In this document: piece after piece, positions 1-9,813 of the stretch
Numbering within the stretch: position 1 is the stretch's first letter
How the letters are laid out: every line of letters begins with the position of its first letter
NCBI RefSeq assembly: GCF_024730785.1
Contig: NZ_CP102830.1
Span: 3,758,001-3,822,000 of the forward strand
DNA length: 64,000 bases
Origin: Pseudomonas sp. LS44
GTDB lineage: Bacteria > Pseudomonadota > Gammaproteobacteria > Pseudomonadales > Pseudomonadaceae
Direction: 5' to 3'
Translations under genes and position numbers: made by a program
The notes under the pieces: generated by a model
Seen by the model: only the letters and a program-made list of their open reading frames with translations
Databases searched by the model: none
Told to the model about the DNA's origin: nothing

Positions 1-505
1 AGGCTGGCAGTGCCCAACTTTTATAGTCGAAGTTGAAGCGCGGCTCGGCTTTGGCGAGGTCGGCGTCTTCGGTGGACTGCGATTGCGAGCGGGCGAAGTC
101 CTTGCGCAGCGCACGGGTAAGATCGCGCACCTGCACCAATACGCCGTATTCCCAGCTGGGCATGTTGTCCAGCCACAGACCGGGCGGCGCCAAATCGTTG
201 GACAGGTAGCCGCCGGACTTGTCGAGCAAGGTGCTGGCGACTTCCTTGAGGGTTTCCACGGTGAGGTAGCCAGTCACCAGTTGCCGCTGCGCCTGTTCGG
301 CAGCGACTTTGCTGTGCTGCACCACCGGGAAGAGATCCGGCTCCTGACTCCAGTACCAGCCGACCACCAGGGTTGCCAGCAGGTACAGACCAATCAGCAC
401 GCCCAGGGCTCGACTCCACAGCCCGCCAAAATAGCTGCGGGCGCCTTCGACGCCATCGGCCGTACGCTCGCGAGCGCTGCTTGCGCGGTTCTTCCAATCC
501 AACAT
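1..505 (-). CDS. DUF2333 family membrane protein, C-terminus cut by window edge
   Basis: The minus-strand frame opens at an ATG at 505 (MLDWKNRASSARER...) and runs off the window start without a stop, giving about 168 residues. One membrane segment is visible at about residues 33-52 (ALGVLIGLYLLATLVVGWYW). The rest should be periplasmic and contains the family-like segment LLDKSGGYLSNDLAPPG. I recognise it as the DUF2333 family, roughly twice this length in Pseudomonas and of unknown function. It is divergent from gcbA, across a 287-bp gap (506-792) that must hold both promoters. I saw no convincing promoter boxes there. The family assignment is from memory of the sequence pattern. Confidence 0.8.
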   Translation of the reverse strand, partial: MLDWKNRASSARERTADGVEGARSYFGGLWSRALGVLIGLYLLATLVVGWYWSQEPDLFPVVQHSKVAAEQAQRQLVTGYLTVETLKEVASTLLDKSGGYLSNDLAPPGLWLDNMPSWEYGVLVQVRDLTRALRKDFARSQSQSTEDADLAKAEPRFNFDYKSWALPA

Positions 506-792
506 GGCAGTTGTCCTTAAGAAAGCGAATTCAAAGTTCTGACCGCGGGCTCGCCGTGGGGTGCCGTGCGGTCTGGGCACTATCGGTCGACGCGGTAGAT
601 CAGGCCACTATAAGACAAGCCAGCGAGGATACGCAGCGCGGCCCGGCAAACTTTGGGCGGGGAACATGGTCGGAAGATTAATCAGTCAACGACCTGACGC
701 CAGGTTATTAGCGGTACTATCGTACTGATTGGAGACCAGTGATATCATCAGGCCACCACGCAGCTCGTACGTCTCTGCATAAGAAGTCAGCC

Positions 793-2409
793 ATGACCGA
801 GCCAGAAGATCTCAGCCACGACCGCCTTAAACACCATTTCGCCCAACGCGTGATCCACCAGGCGCGGCAAGTGCTGGAAGTCTGGCAGCGCTTGCAGCAG
901 CGTGAGTGGAACAGCGCTGACATGGCCGAGTTGCACGAGGCCAATCTGCGTCTGCTGCGCTATGCCGGACGCTTCGAGCAGGCCGAACATGCGCGCCTGG
1001 CCAGCGATATTGACCGCAGTCTGCAGGCGGTGCTGGCTAACAACAGCCGCCTCAGCAGCCACCTGATCAGCGAGCTGAGCCAGGTCATGCAGCGTTTGTC
1101 ACGCACCGGCCTGCGCCATGGCGATCAACTCGAACAAACCTTTCTGCCACCGCTGCGCAAGCCGGTGTACCTGGCATTGCTGGATCACGAGCGCGCCGAA
1201 CGCCTGACCCGACAAATGGAGTCCTTCGGCGTGATCGCCCAGCCATTGGCCAACGCCGCGGCCTTTCAGGCGGCATTGGCCGAGCGCCTGCCCGCCGCGG
1301 TGGTCATGGACGTCGACTTTTCCGGGCCCGACTGCGGCCTAAAACTCGCCGAAACGCTGCAGCAAAGCCTGGAACACAAGCTGCCACTGCTGTTTTACAG
1401 TCAGGAAGAAGCCGACACGCCGACCCGTCTGGCCGCCGTGCGCGCCGGCGCCAAGGAGTTCTACAGCGGCAATCTGGACGCATCGAGCCTGATCGAGCGC
1501 ATCGAAGTCCTCACCCATGTCGCCCAGTACGACCCTTACCGCGTGCTGGTCATCGACGACTCGCGCGCCCAGGCGACGCACACCGAGCGCGTGTTGAACA
1601 GCGCCGGGATCATCACCCGCAGCCTTACCGGGCCGATCCGGGCGATGGACGAACTGGCCGAATTCCAGCCCGACCTGATCATCCTCGACATGTACATGCC
1701 CGATTGCAGCGGCACCGAGCTGGCCAAGGTGATCCGCCAGCATGAGCGCTATGTCAGCGTGCCGATCATCTATCTGTCCGCTGAGGATGATCTGAGCAAG
1801 CAGCTCGACGCGATGAGCGAGGCCGGCGACGACTTCCTCACCAAGCCGATCAAGCCGCGGCACCTGATCGCTACCGTGCGCACTCGTGCCGCCCGCGCGC
1901 GCAGCCTCAAGGCGCGCATGGTGCGCGACAGCCTGACCGGCCTGTACAACCACACGCACACCCTGCAATTGCTCGAGGACGCCACCTCGCGGTCGCGCCG
2001 CGATGGCAAGCCACTGTCCTTCGCGATGCTCGATATCGACCATTTCAAGAAGGTCAACGACAGCTACGGCCACCCGATGGGCGATCGGGTGATCAAGAGC
2101 CTGGCGCTGTTTCTCAAGCAGCGCCTGCGCAAGACCGATCAGATCGGGCGCTACGGTGGCGAGGAGTTCGCCGTGGTGTTGCCCGATACCGATGCAACCG
2201 GCGCGGCCCGCCTGCTCGATGAGATTCGCCGACGCTTCGCGGAAATCCATTACCCCGCGCACCCGGCGGACTTGAGTTGCACGTTTAGCTGCGGCATCGC
2301 CGAGCGGGTCGACGGCGTCGACGGTGCGGCCCTGGCCAAGCGTGCCGACGAAGCGCTCTACGCCGCCAAACATGGCGGGCGTAACCGGGTGAACGTCCAT
2401 CAGGACTGA
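793..2409 (+). CDS. gcbA: Diguanylate cyclase response regulator GcbA
   Basis: A 538-residue protein that makes cyclic-di-GMP from GTP; GcbA promotes biofilm initiation in Pseudomonas. An N-terminal helical region (1-120) is followed by a degenerate receiver (about 125-240), a canonical receiver (about 249-365, phospho-acceptor Asp299 in LIILDMYMPD, Lys in TKPIKP) and a GGDEF domain. The catalytic motif is GGEEF at 455-459. The inhibitory RxxD site (RKTD, 446-449) lies five residues before it, so product inhibition is expected. I chose the ATG at 793 (MTEPEDLSHDR) over an upstream in-frame ATG at 739 because the upstream peptide looks non-coding; the RBS is weak. A strong hairpin follows the stop. 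Confidence 0.93.
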   Translation: MTEPEDLSHDRLKHHFAQRVIHQARQVLEVWQRLQQREWNSADMAELHEANLRLLRYAGRFEQAEHARLASDIDRSLQAVLANNSRLSSHLISELSQVMQRLSRTGLRHGDQLEQTFLPPLRKPVYLALLDHERAERLTRQMESFGVIAQPLANAAAFQAALAERLPAAVVMDVDFSGPDCGLKLAETLQQSLEHKLPLLFYSQEEADTPTRLAAVRAGAKEFYSGNLDASSLIERIEVLTHVAQYDPYRVLVIDDSRAQATHTERVLNSAGIITRSLTGPIRAMDELAEFQPDLIILDMYMPDCSGTELAKVIRQHERYVSVPIIYLSAEDDLSKQLDAMSEAGDDFLTKPIKPRHLIATVRTRAARARSLKARMVRDSLTGLYNHTHTLQLLEDATSRSRRDGKPLSFAMLDIDHFKKVNDSYGHPMGDRVIKSLALFLKQRLRKTDQIGRYGGEEFAVVLPDTDATGAARLLDEIRRRFAEIHYPAHPADLSCTFSCGIAERVDGVDGAALAKRADEALYAAKHGGRNRVNVHQD

Positions 2410-2426
2410 GCCGCACACCCACTGAC

Positions 2427-2450
2427 CGTGACGCCGCTTCCGGCGTCACG
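2427..2450 (+). terminator. Hairpin between gcbA and ctpL
   Basis: A perfect 10-bp stem (CGTGACGCCG/CGGCGTCACG) closes on a CTTC tetraloop 17 nt after the gcbA stop. There is no clear U-tract, so it may be an attenuating or RNA-stabilising hairpin, not a strong intrinsic terminator. Confidence 0.55.
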
Positions 2451-2453
2451 AAT

Positions 2454-2471
2454 CTGCAACAAAACCGCAAT
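2454..2471 (+). promoter_or_regulatory. Possible PhoB box upstream of ctpL
   Basis: Two related heptamers, CTGCAAC and CCGCAAT, are separated by AAAA in the 11-bp periodicity of a Pho box (consensus CTGTCAT-N4-CTGTCAT). Each half departs from consensus at two or three positions. The site lies about 30 nt before the ctpL start codon. CtpL is a phosphate-taxis receptor induced by phosphate limitation in P. aeruginosa, which gives a reason to look; the match alone is weak. Confidence 0.25.
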
Positions 2472-2500
2472 AAGATCATGGACTTATCGTTTAGTCGTCG

Positions 2501-4471
2501 ATGAAGCCCATGCGCCTGAAAGCCCTTACCAATCTCAATACCCTGCTGTTGCTCGGTGTCTGCCTGGCCCTCGGCGCGACACTCTGGTGGTCGCAGCGCG
2601 CCCTCGAGCGGCCCTATCAGCTGATGGCGCAATACCTGACCCTGTCGCAGCAGTTTCAGCGCCAGGTCGCCGACAACGTGGGCGCCTATCTGGCCAGCGG
2701 CGATGCCCTGCGCCACAGCACCGCCAGTCAGGCGCTGGAGGAGTTGGCCGCGCAGCTCGATCAACTGCCGACAACCCTGGCCAGCCCCCTGCGACCCAGC
2801 CTCGAGGACCTGCGCCAATTCGCCAGCACCGAGTTGCTCGCCGCCGGCAAACTCGCAGGCGACCCGCAGGGCCTGCTGGTCCAAGCCGAGCGCGACCTCG
2901 CCGGCACCCTCGAACAGCTCAGCGCGTACGCCGACGCCAGCACCGGCACCGCGGCCGGCGATTATCGCCCGCCCTTGCTGCGCGCCGCCCAGCACCTGCT
3001 ACGCCTCAGTCACGCGCGCGACAAACTGGTTAGCAGTGGGCGCGCCGAGCTCATGGCCGAACTCGATCGCGAATTAGCCGCCCTCACCCGGCAAACTGCC
3101 AGCCTGGATGCCCTGCCGCTGCTCGGTCTGACCAATGAAGCCAGCTCCGGCGCCGACGACTTCGCCGCCCAGATGGGCCTGGCCGCAGCCGCTGAAGAGC
3201 AACGCGAGGACCGCGGCATCGCCCTCAAGCGCGAGCTGGCCAGCCTGCTCAAACGCTACCCGGCCGAACTCGCACGGACCCGCGAGCTGATCCTGCGGCG
3301 CAGCCAGTTGGCCGCTAGCACCGAGGCCAAAGTCGACGCCCTGCAACAGGCGCTGCTCGCCAGCGAGCCGACCGTGCGCGCCGAACACGCGCGCATCCAG
3401 CGCGAGGTGCAGCTGCTCCAGGGCCTGATCATCGGCCTGATCCTGTTGATCGCGCTGACCATCGACCGCATCCAACGGCGGCTCGCACGAGTCCTCAGGC
3501 AACTGGTGCCGGCGCTGTCGGCCTGGGCCGCCGGCGATTTCGCCGCGCCAATCCACTTGCCGACCCGTACCCGCGAGTTGCGCGACATCGAAGCATCGCT
3601 CAACCGCCTGCGCCTGTACCTGGTCGAACTGGTCGGCACCTTGCGCGGGCATGCCGAGCAAGTCGCCGGCAGCAGCCGCAGCCTGGCTGATCTGAGCGGC
3701 GGCCTACACAGCGGCGCCCAGCGTCAGGCCGGCGGCACGGCGCAGATCCGCGACGCGCTGGGCGAACTGGAAGCGACCATCCAGCAAGTCGCCGGCAACG
3801 CCAGCCACGCCGCCGCGGCCAGTCGCGATGCCGACCTCGCCCTGGAAAAGGGCCAGCAGGTGATAGGCCAAAGCCTCGGCGGCCTGCATGCGCTAGTCGG
3901 TGAAGTACAAGGCAACGCCCAGGCCATCGAACGTCTAGCGACGGAGACGGAAACCATCGACCAGGTGTTGACGGTGATCCGCAGCATCGCCGAACAGACC
4001 AACCTGCTGGCCCTCAACGCGGCCATTGAGGCGGCGCGTGCCGGCGAAACGGGCCGCGGTTTTGCGGTGGTCGCCGAAGAGGTGCGCTCGCTGGCGCAGC
4101 GCACCAGCGGCGCCACCGGCGAAATCCAGCAGCTGATCGGGCGCCTGCAACAAGCAGCCACACAATCGTTGAACGCCATGCGCAGCCAGGTCGAGCATGC
4201 CGAGTCGAGCACTCGCCAGGCTCAGGCGGCCGACGGCGCGCTGGACGAAATCATCGCGGCGATCCGCACCATCGCCAGCATGGCCGAACTGATCGCCGCC
4301 GCCACCGCCCAGCAAACTGGCGCGGTCAGCGAGATTCGCGACCATAGCGAGCGCATCCACCTGCTCGGCGACGACAACCTGCAACGGATTGGCCAGAGCC
4401 GCCAGCAAGGCGACCACCTACTGCAACTGGGCGAGCAATTGCACCACGCGGTGCAGGCGTTCCGCGTCTAG
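2501..4471 (+). CDS. ctpL: Methyl-accepting chemotaxis protein CtpL
   Basis: A 656-residue transmembrane chemoreceptor. TM1 is at about 14-33 ([19 protein letters not shown]), followed by a large periplasmic sensor of about 270 residues. TM2 is at about 308-325 ([17 protein letters not shown]), then a HAMP domain and the cytoplasmic signalling hairpin with the conserved tip ([20 protein letters not shown], then [10 protein letters not shown]). It directs the Che phosphorelay. The CtpL name rests on length, the large sensor and its position right after gcbA and before dsbD, as in P. aeruginosa, where CtpL mediates taxis to low inorganic phosphate. It lacks the C-terminal pentapeptide used to tether CheR/CheB in some receptors. 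The exact ligand is inferred. Confidence 0.85.
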   Translation: MKPMRLKALTNLNTLLLLGVCLALGATLWWSQRALERPYQLMAQYLTLSQQFQRQVADNVGAYLASGDALRHSTASQALEELAAQLDQLPTTLASPLRPSLEDLRQFASTELLAAGKLAGDPQGLLVQAERDLAGTLEQLSAYADASTGTAAGDYRPPLLRAAQHLLRLSHARDKLVSSGRAELMAELDRELAALTRQTASLDALPLLGLTNEASSGADDFAAQMGLAAAAEEQREDRGIALKRELASLLKRYPAELARTRELILRRSQLAASTEAKVDALQQALLASEPTVRAEHARIQREVQLLQGLIIGLILLIALTIDRIQRRLARVLRQLVPALSAWAAGDFAAPIHLPTRTRELRDIEASLNRLRLYLVELVGTLRGHAEQVAGSSRSLADLSGGLHSGAQRQAGGTAQIRDALGELEATIQQVAGNASHAAAASRDADLALEKGQQVIGQSLGGLHALVGEVQGNAQAIERLATETETIDQVLTVIRSIAEQTNLLALNAAIEAARAGETGRGFAVVAEEVRSLAQRTSGATGEIQQLIGRLQQAATQSLNAMRSQVEHAESSTRQAQAADGALDEIIAAIRTIASMAELIAAATAQQTGAVSEIRDHSERIHLLGDDNLQRIGQSRQQGDHLLQLGEQLHHAVQAFRV

Positions 4472-4556
4472 CCTCCGGTCCATGCGCTGAATCGTCGCCG
4501 GCATAGCGGGCGACGAGTTGGTTATGATGCACAGGTCCACGCCTATCGAGTCCGTC

Positions 4557-6293
4557 ATGCGTCGTCTGCTGCCCCTTCTGCTGCTCCTGCTCGCCCTACC
4601 CGCCGCCGCCGGCCTGTTCGACAAGCGTCCCAACCCGGAGCTGGGCGGGCAACTGAACAACAGCGCCGATTTCTTGCCGGTGCGCGAGGCGTTTCGCCTG
4701 AGCCTGGTGCAGAGCACACCACAGTCGCTGAAGCTGCGCTTTGTCGCCGCCGAGGGCTACTACCTGTATCGCCACCGCTTCCAGTTCCGCGTCGAGCCTA
4801 CCGATCTGGCGGGCGGCGCGGTGCAGCTGCCGCCGGGCGAAGCCAAGCACGATCAGTATTTCGGCGACGTCGAGGTCTATCACGGTGTGCTGGATATCGA
4901 TGTGCCGCTGAACAATCCCTACAACCTGCCGATCAACCTGCAGGTGACCTACCAGGGCTGCGCCGACAAAGGCCTCTGCTATCCGCCGGAAACCGAGCGT
5001 CTGGATATCGGCGCACCGCCCAGTCCGGCTGGCCCGAGCAGCACAGAGGAAGGCACCTGGACCTGGCATGCGCTGGCACTGTTCTTTCTCGCCGGCCTGG
5101 GCCTGACGTTCACTCCGTGCGTGCTGCCGATGCTGCCGATCCTGTCTGGCGTGGTGTTACGCGGGCAGGTTGGCGGACTGCGCGGCTTGAGCCTGTCGCT
5201 CGCCTATGTGCTGCCGATGGCCGCCTGCTTCGCTCTGCTCGGGGCGCTGATGGGCGTGTTCGGCGCCGAGCTGAATCTGCAGGCACGCCTGCAATCACCG
5301 TGGGTACTGGTGCCGTTCGCGGCCTTCTTCGTGGTGTTTGCCCTGGCCATGTTCGGCGTCTTCGAGCTGCGCCTGCCGCGCCTGATCAGCGAGCCACTCG
5401 ACCGCCTGGCCGGCAACGCGCGCGGCGGTTCGCTCTGGGGTGCAGCGCTGCTCGGCGTGCTCTCCAGCCTGCTGGTCTCGCCCTGCGTCTCGGCGCCGCT
5501 GGCGGGTGCCCTGCTCTACATCGGCGCCAGCGGTGATGCGCTGGGTGGCGGCCTCAAGCTGTTCGCCCTGGGCCTTGGCATGGGTGCGCCACTGGTGCTG
5601 TTCGCCACCGGCGGCGGCGCCTTGCTGCCGAAATCCGGCAACTGGCTGCTGACCGTGCGCAACACCTTCGGCGTCTTGCTGCTGGCGGTCGCGGTGTGGC
5701 TGCTCGAGCGGGTACTGCCCGGCCCGCTGGCCTTGGCGCTGTGGGCGACGCTGGCTGCCGGCAGCGGCTATTTCCTCGCCCGCCGCGGTCGCCTGCGTTT
5801 GGGCCTCGGCCGGCATGTCAGCCTGCTCGCCGCCGCGCTGCTGCTTAGTTATGCGGTGAGCGCGGCGGTCGGCGCGGTGCGCGGCGGCTCCGATCCGCTG
5901 CGCCCATGGAGCGGCGCCCTGGCCACCGGCGAATGGGTGACTCTGGACAGCGCCAGTGAGCTGGACAGCGCCCTGGCGCGGGCCAAGGCTGCCGGCCAGC
6001 CGCTGCTGCTCGACTGGTACGCCGACTGGTGCATCAGCTGCAAGGTCATCGAACGCGAAGTGTTCGGCACCGAGCAAATCAAGGCGCAACTCACCGGCTA
6101 TCGCTTGATCCGTTTCGACATCACCGCCAGCACCGCCGAACAACGCGCCGTGCTCGACCGTTACAAACTGTTCGGTCCACCGGCGGTCTTGTTGTTCGAC
6201 GAAAAGGGTGACGAGCGCAGTGATTTGCGTGTCGTAGGTGAGATCGATGCAGCGGCGTTCAGTGCACGCCTACAGAAAGCCGCCGATCGGTAA
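4557..6293 (+). CDS. dsbD: Thiol:disulfide interchange protein DsbD (DipZ)
   Basis: A 578-residue inner-membrane reductase that carries electrons from cytoplasmic thioredoxin to periplasmic DsbC/DsbG and cytochrome c maturation. A signal peptide (MRRLLPLLLLLLALPAAAG) leads into the periplasmic alpha domain (cysteine pair in GCADKGLC). The membrane beta domain follows, with cysteines in FTPCVLP and SPCVSAP. The C-terminal thioredoxin-like gamma domain has WCISC (Cys492/Cys495). All three redox pairs are present, so the protein should be functional. The ATG at 4557 is chosen because it begins the signal peptide; an in-frame ATG at 4524 would add a hydrophilic leader. The next gene is aroQ, 109 nt downstream. 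Confidence 0.96.
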   Translation: MRRLLPLLLLLLALPAAAGLFDKRPNPELGGQLNNSADFLPVREAFRLSLVQSTPQSLKLRFVAAEGYYLYRHRFQFRVEPTDLAGGAVQLPPGEAKHDQYFGDVEVYHGVLDIDVPLNNPYNLPINLQVTYQGCADKGLCYPPETERLDIGAPPSPAGPSSTEEGTWTWHALALFFLAGLGLTFTPCVLPMLPILSGVVLRGQVGGLRGLSLSLAYVLPMAACFALLGALMGVFGAELNLQARLQSPWVLVPFAAFFVVFALAMFGVFELRLPRLISEPLDRLAGNARGGSLWGAALLGVLSSLLVSPCVSAPLAGALLYIGASGDALGGGLKLFALGLGMGAPLVLFATGGGALLPKSGNWLLTVRNTFGVLLLAVAVWLLERVLPGPLALALWATLAAGSGYFLARRGRLRLGLGRHVSLLAAALLLSYAVSAAVGAVRGGSDPLRPWSGALATGEWVTLDSASELDSALARAKAAGQPLLLDWYADWCISCKVIEREVFGTEQIKAQLTGYRLIRFDITASTAEQRAVLDRYKLFGPPAVLLFDEKGDERSDLRVVGEIDAAAFSARLQKAADR

Positions 6294-6402
6294 CCGTTTT
6301 GCGATAAACATCTGCCATCGTGCCGGCAACTGCCGGCAACTGGACAGCGCTTGCTAGTCTCCGGCATAGTCCGCTGCAGCTCGCCCGATAAGGAAATAAC
6401 TC

Positions 6403-6846
6403 ATGGCCACGCTTTTGGTCCTGCATGGGCCCAATCTCAATTTGCTCGGCACCCGCGAACCGGGCGTCTACGGCGCTGTTACGCTCGAGCAAATCAACCA
6501 GGATCTGGAGCGCCGTGCTCGCGAAGCCGGCCATCATCTGCTCTATCTACAGAGCAACGCCGAGTACGAACTGATCGAGCGAATTCACGCCGCCAGGACC
6601 GAAGGTGTCGACTTTATCCTGATAAATCCCGCCGCTTTCACGCATACCAGCGTCGCATTACGTGACGCGTTGCTGGCGGTGAGCATCCCATTCATCGAAG
6701 TGCACCTGTCCAACGTGCACAAGCGCGAACCTTTCCGCCATCACTCCTACTTCTCCGACGTTGCGGTGGGAGTGATCTGCGGCCTTGGCGCCAGTGGTTA
6801 TCGACTGGCCCTGGAGGCCGCCCTGGAACAACTGGGCGTCGCGTGA
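6403..6846 (+). CDS. aroQ: Type II 3-dehydroquinate dehydratase AroQ
   Basis: A 147-residue enzyme of the shikimate pathway that dehydrates 3-dehydroquinate to 3-dehydroshikimate in the cytoplasm as a dodecamer. The diagnostic N-terminus [21 protein letters not shown] carries Arg18 and the catalytic Tyr23. The substrate-binding [17 protein letters not shown] motif is intact. An AAGGA ribosome site precedes the ATG. It sits just before accB-accC, the usual Pseudomonas arrangement. Length is normal for the family. Confidence 0.97.
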   Translation: MATLLVLHGPNLNLLGTREPGVYGAVTLEQINQDLERRAREAGHHLLYLQSNAEYELIERIHAARTEGVDFILINPAAFTHTSVALRDALLAVSIPFIEVHLSNVHKREPFRHHSYFSDVAVGVICGLGASGYRLALEAALEQLGVA

Positions 6847-6913
6847 AAACAGATCAGCGTTTTCCAATGACGCCGCTAACACCCCCTGAACCGAGCTTGG
6901 GAGTTGATGCTTG

Positions 6914-7363
6914 ATGGATATTCGTAAAGTCAAAAAACTGATCGAACTGCTGGAAGAGTCCGGTATCGATGAACTGGAAATTCGCGAAGGCGAAGAGTCC
7001 GTGCGCATCAGCCGCCACGGCAAGCAGCAGTTCGCACCGCAACCGGTGTATGCCGCCGCACCGGCTCCGGTCGCCGCTCCGACTGCCGCACCGACAGAGT
7101 CCGCTGCTCCGGCGGCGGCCAAGCTGAACGGCAACGTGGTGCGTTCGCCGATGGTCGGTACCTTCTACCGCGCCGCCTCGCCGACCTCGGGCAACTTCGT
7201 CGAAGTAGGCCAGAGCGTGAAGAAAGGCGACATTCTGTGCATCGTCGAAGCCATGAAGATGATGAACCACATCGAAGCCGAAGCCAGCGGTGTCATCGAA
7301 TCAGTTCTGGTGGAAAATGGTCAGCCGGTTGAATACGACCAGCCGATGTTCACCATCGTTTGA
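6914..7363 (+). CDS. accB: Biotin carboxyl carrier protein of acetyl-CoA carboxylase
   Basis: A 149-residue BCCP subunit that carries the biotin swung between the carboxylase (AccC) and carboxyltransferase (AccA/AccD) sites in the first step of fatty-acid synthesis. An N-terminal AccB-specific region is followed by an Ala/Pro/Thr-rich flexible linker (about 43-70). The biotinyl domain has Lys115 in EAMKM as the biotinylated residue. I chose the ATG at 6914, preceded by GGGAG, over the adjacent TTG at 6911. accC follows 17 nt after the stop, so the two are cotranscribed. Confidence 0.97.
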   Translation: MDIRKVKKLIELLEESGIDELEIREGEESVRISRHGKQQFAPQPVYAAAPAPVAAPTAAPTESAAPAAAKLNGNVVRSPMVGTFYRAASPTSGNFVEVGQSVKKGDILCIVEAMKMMNHIEAEASGVIESVLVENGQPVEYDQPMFTIV

Positions 7364-7380
7364 TGCGCGGAGAGCCTGCG

Positions 7381-8730
7381 ATGTTGGAAAAAGTACTGAT
7401 CGCCAACCGCGGTGAGATCGCCCTGCGTATCCTGCGTGCCTGCAAGGAACTGGGCATCAAGACCGTGGCGGTGTACTCCACGGCCGACCGCGAACTCATG
7501 CACCTGGGCCTCGCCGACGAGACTGTGTGCATCGGCCCGGCGCCGGGAGCGCAGTCCTACCTGCACATTCCGGCGATCATCGCCGCCGCCGAAGTAACCG
7601 GCGCCACAGCGATTCACCCGGGTTACGGCTTCCTTGCCGAGAACGCCGATTTCGCCGAACAGGTGGAAAACTCCGGCTTCGCCTTCATCGGCCCGAAAGC
7701 CGAGACCATTCGCCTGATGGGCGACAAGGTGTCAGCCAAGGACGCCATGAAGAAAGCCGGCGTGCCGACCGTACCGGGCTCCGATGGGCCGCTGCCGGAA
7801 GACGAAGAGACTGCGCTGGCGATTGGCCGTGAAGTCGGCTATCCGGTGATCATCAAAGCCGCTGGCGGCGGCGGCGGTCGCGGCATGCGCGTGGTGCATG
7901 CCGAGGAAGACTTGATCAAGTCGGCCAAGCTGACCCGCACCGAAGCCGGCGCGGCGTTTGGCAACCCGATGGTCTACCTGGAGAAGTTCCTCACCAACCC
8001 ACGTCACGTGGAAGTGCAGGTACTGTCCGACGGCCAGGGCAACGCCATCCATCTCGGTGATCGCGACTGCTCGCTGCAACGTCGCCACCAGAAGGTCTTG
8101 GAAGAAGCGCCAGCACCGGGCATCGATGAAGGCGCCCGTCAGGAAGTCTTCGCTCGCTGCGTTAAAGCCTGCATCGATATCGGCTACCGCGGCGCCGGCA
8201 CCTTCGAATTCCTCTATGAGAACGGTCACTTCTACTTCATCGAGATGAACACCCGCGTGCAGGTGGAGCATCCGGTATCGGAGATGGTTACCGGGATCGA
8301 CATCGTCAAGGAAATGCTCAGCATCGCCGCCGGCAACAAGCTGTCGATCAAGCAGGAAGACGTGGTGATTCGTGGTCACGCGCTGGAATGCCGGATCAAC
8401 GCGGAAGACCCTTCGACCTTCATGCCGTGCCCCGGCAAGGTCAAACACTTCCACGCCCCGGGCGGCAATGGCGTACGCGTCGACTCGCACCTGTACAGCG
8501 GTTACAGCGTACCGCCGAACTACGACTCGCTGATCGGCAAGCTGATCACCTACGGCGCCACCCGCGACGAAGCCATGGCGCGCATGCGCAATGCTCTGGA
8601 CGAGATCGTGGTCGACGGGATCAAGACCAACATCCCGCTGCATCGCGACCTGGTTCGTGACCAGGGCTTCTGCAAAGGCGGCGTGAATATCCATTACCTG
8701 GAAAAGAAACTGGGTATGGATAAGCACTAA
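7381..8730 (+). CDS. accC: Acetyl-CoA carboxylase biotin carboxylase subunit
   Basis: A 449-residue ATP-grasp enzyme that carboxylates the biotin on AccB using bicarbonate and ATP. The start ATG at 7381 ([16 protein letters not shown]) has a GGAGA site upstream; the length equals the usual 449. The glycine-rich ATP lid ([11 protein letters not shown]), the catalytic [11 protein letters not shown] strand and the C-terminal biotin-carboxylase region are intact. It is the second gene of the accBC operon, which ends at a clear hairpin. Confidence 0.98.
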   Translation: MLEKVLIANRGEIALRILRACKELGIKTVAVYSTADRELMHLGLADETVCIGPAPGAQSYLHIPAIIAAAEVTGATAIHPGYGFLAENADFAEQVENSGFAFIGPKAETIRLMGDKVSAKDAMKKAGVPTVPGSDGPLPEDEETALAIGREVGYPVIIKAAGGGGGRGMRVVHAEEDLIKSAKLTRTEAGAAFGNPMVYLEKFLTNPRHVEVQVLSDGQGNAIHLGDRDCSLQRRHQKVLEEAPAPGIDEGARQEVFARCVKACIDIGYRGAGTFEFLYENGHFYFIEMNTRVQVEHPVSEMVTGIDIVKEMLSIAAGNKLSIKQEDVVIRGHALECRINAEDPSTFMPCPGKVKHFHAPGGNGVRVDSHLYSGYSVPPNYDSLIGKLITYGATRDEAMARMRNALDEIVVDGIKTNIPLHRDLVRDQGFCKGGVNIHYLEKKLGMDKH

Positions 8731-8750
8731 GCCGCTATCGCGCGTTACCC

Positions 8751-8776
8751 CACGGGCTGCCTTCGGGCGGCCCGTG
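8751..8776 (+). terminator. Terminator-like hairpin after accC
   Basis: An 11-bp GC-rich stem (CACGGGCTGCC against GGCGGCCCGTG, one G-U pair) closes on the stable TTCG tetraloop, 20 nt after the accC stop. A short T-rich stretch (GCTTTGT) follows. Confidence 0.75.
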
Positions 8777-8863
8777 TGCTTTGTGCCGGCCCAGCGGTAG
8801 CCGCTCCGGCGGCGCTGCAGTAAGCTTGCCGGCTTTTCCGCCCTACGCGTCATGAGGTTGCCC

Positions 8864-9742
8864 ATGCCCTGGTTACAAGTCCGTCTCGCCATCGCCCCGG
8901 AGCAGGCGGAAACCTACGAAGACGCCCTGCTGGAAGTCGGCGCGGTGTCGGTAACCTTCATGGACGCCGAAGATCAACCGATTTTCGAGCCGGACCTGGG
9001 CACCACGCCGCTGTGGTCGCACACTCATCTGCTCGCCCTGTTCGAAGCGGATACCGATGAAACCAGCCTGCTCGCCCACCTGCAGTTGCTGACCGGCGCG
9101 CAGTTGCCCGAGCATCAGATCGAACGCATCGAGGATCAGGACTGGGAACGCAGCTGGATGGACAACTTCCAGCCGATGCGCTTCGGCCGGCGCCTGTGGA
9201 TCGTGCCGAGCTGGCACGCCGCGCCCGAGCCCGAGGCGGTCAACCTGCTGCTCGACCCCGGCCTGGCCTTCGGCACCGGCACCCACCCGACCACCGCGCT
9301 GTGCCTGGAATGGCTCGACGGCCGTGAGCTGGCTGGCTGCGATGTGGTGGATTTCGGCTGCGGCTCGGGGATTCTGGCCATCGCCGCGCTGTTGCTGGGC
9401 GCGCGCCAGGCGGTCGGTACCGATATCGATCCGCAGGCGATCGAGGCCTCGCGGGACAACGCCTCGCGCAACGGCATCGATCCGGCCCGTTTCCCGATCT
9501 ATCTGCCGGCCGATCTGCCCGCCCAACAGGCGGATGTGGTGGTCGCCAACATCCTCGCCGGTCCGCTGGTGCAACTGGCGCCGCAAATCACCGGCCTGGT
9601 CAAGAGTGGCGGCCAACTGGCGCTGTCCGGCATCCTCGCCGAACAAGCCGAGGACGTGCGCGCCGCTTACAGCCAGGCCTTCGATCTCGACCCCACGGCG
9701 GAAAAAGACGGCTGGATCCGCATCAGCGGCCGCCGCCGCTGA
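8864..9742 (+). CDS. prmA: Ribosomal protein L11 methyltransferase PrmA
   Basis: A 292-residue SAM-dependent methyltransferase that trimethylates ribosomal protein L11. The N-terminal L11-recognition domain ([16 protein letters not shown]) precedes a Rossmann methyltransferase domain with motif [15 protein letters not shown] and the post-I acidic [11 protein letters not shown]. The PrmA-type catalytic strand is [10 protein letters not shown]. The ATG at 8864 fits the family N-terminus and has GAGG upstream; an in-frame ATG at 8852 would add four residues. Length matches the family. Confidence 0.97.
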   Translation: MPWLQVRLAIAPEQAETYEDALLEVGAVSVTFMDAEDQPIFEPDLGTTPLWSHTHLLALFEADTDETSLLAHLQLLTGAQLPEHQIERIEDQDWERSWMDNFQPMRFGRRLWIVPSWHAAPEPEAVNLLLDPGLAFGTGTHPTTALCLEWLDGRELAGCDVVDFGCGSGILAIAALLLGARQAVGTDIDPQAIEASRDNASRNGIDPARFPIYLPADLPAQQADVVVANILAGPLVQLAPQITGLVKSGGQLALSGILAEQAEDVRAAYSQAFDLDPTAEKDGWIRISGRRR

Positions 9743-9813
9743 GGCTCCATCCGCCCAGCGCCTTGAGTTAGACTAAACGCCGCAATTTGCCCTCTGTACC
9801 GCCGGAACCCCGC

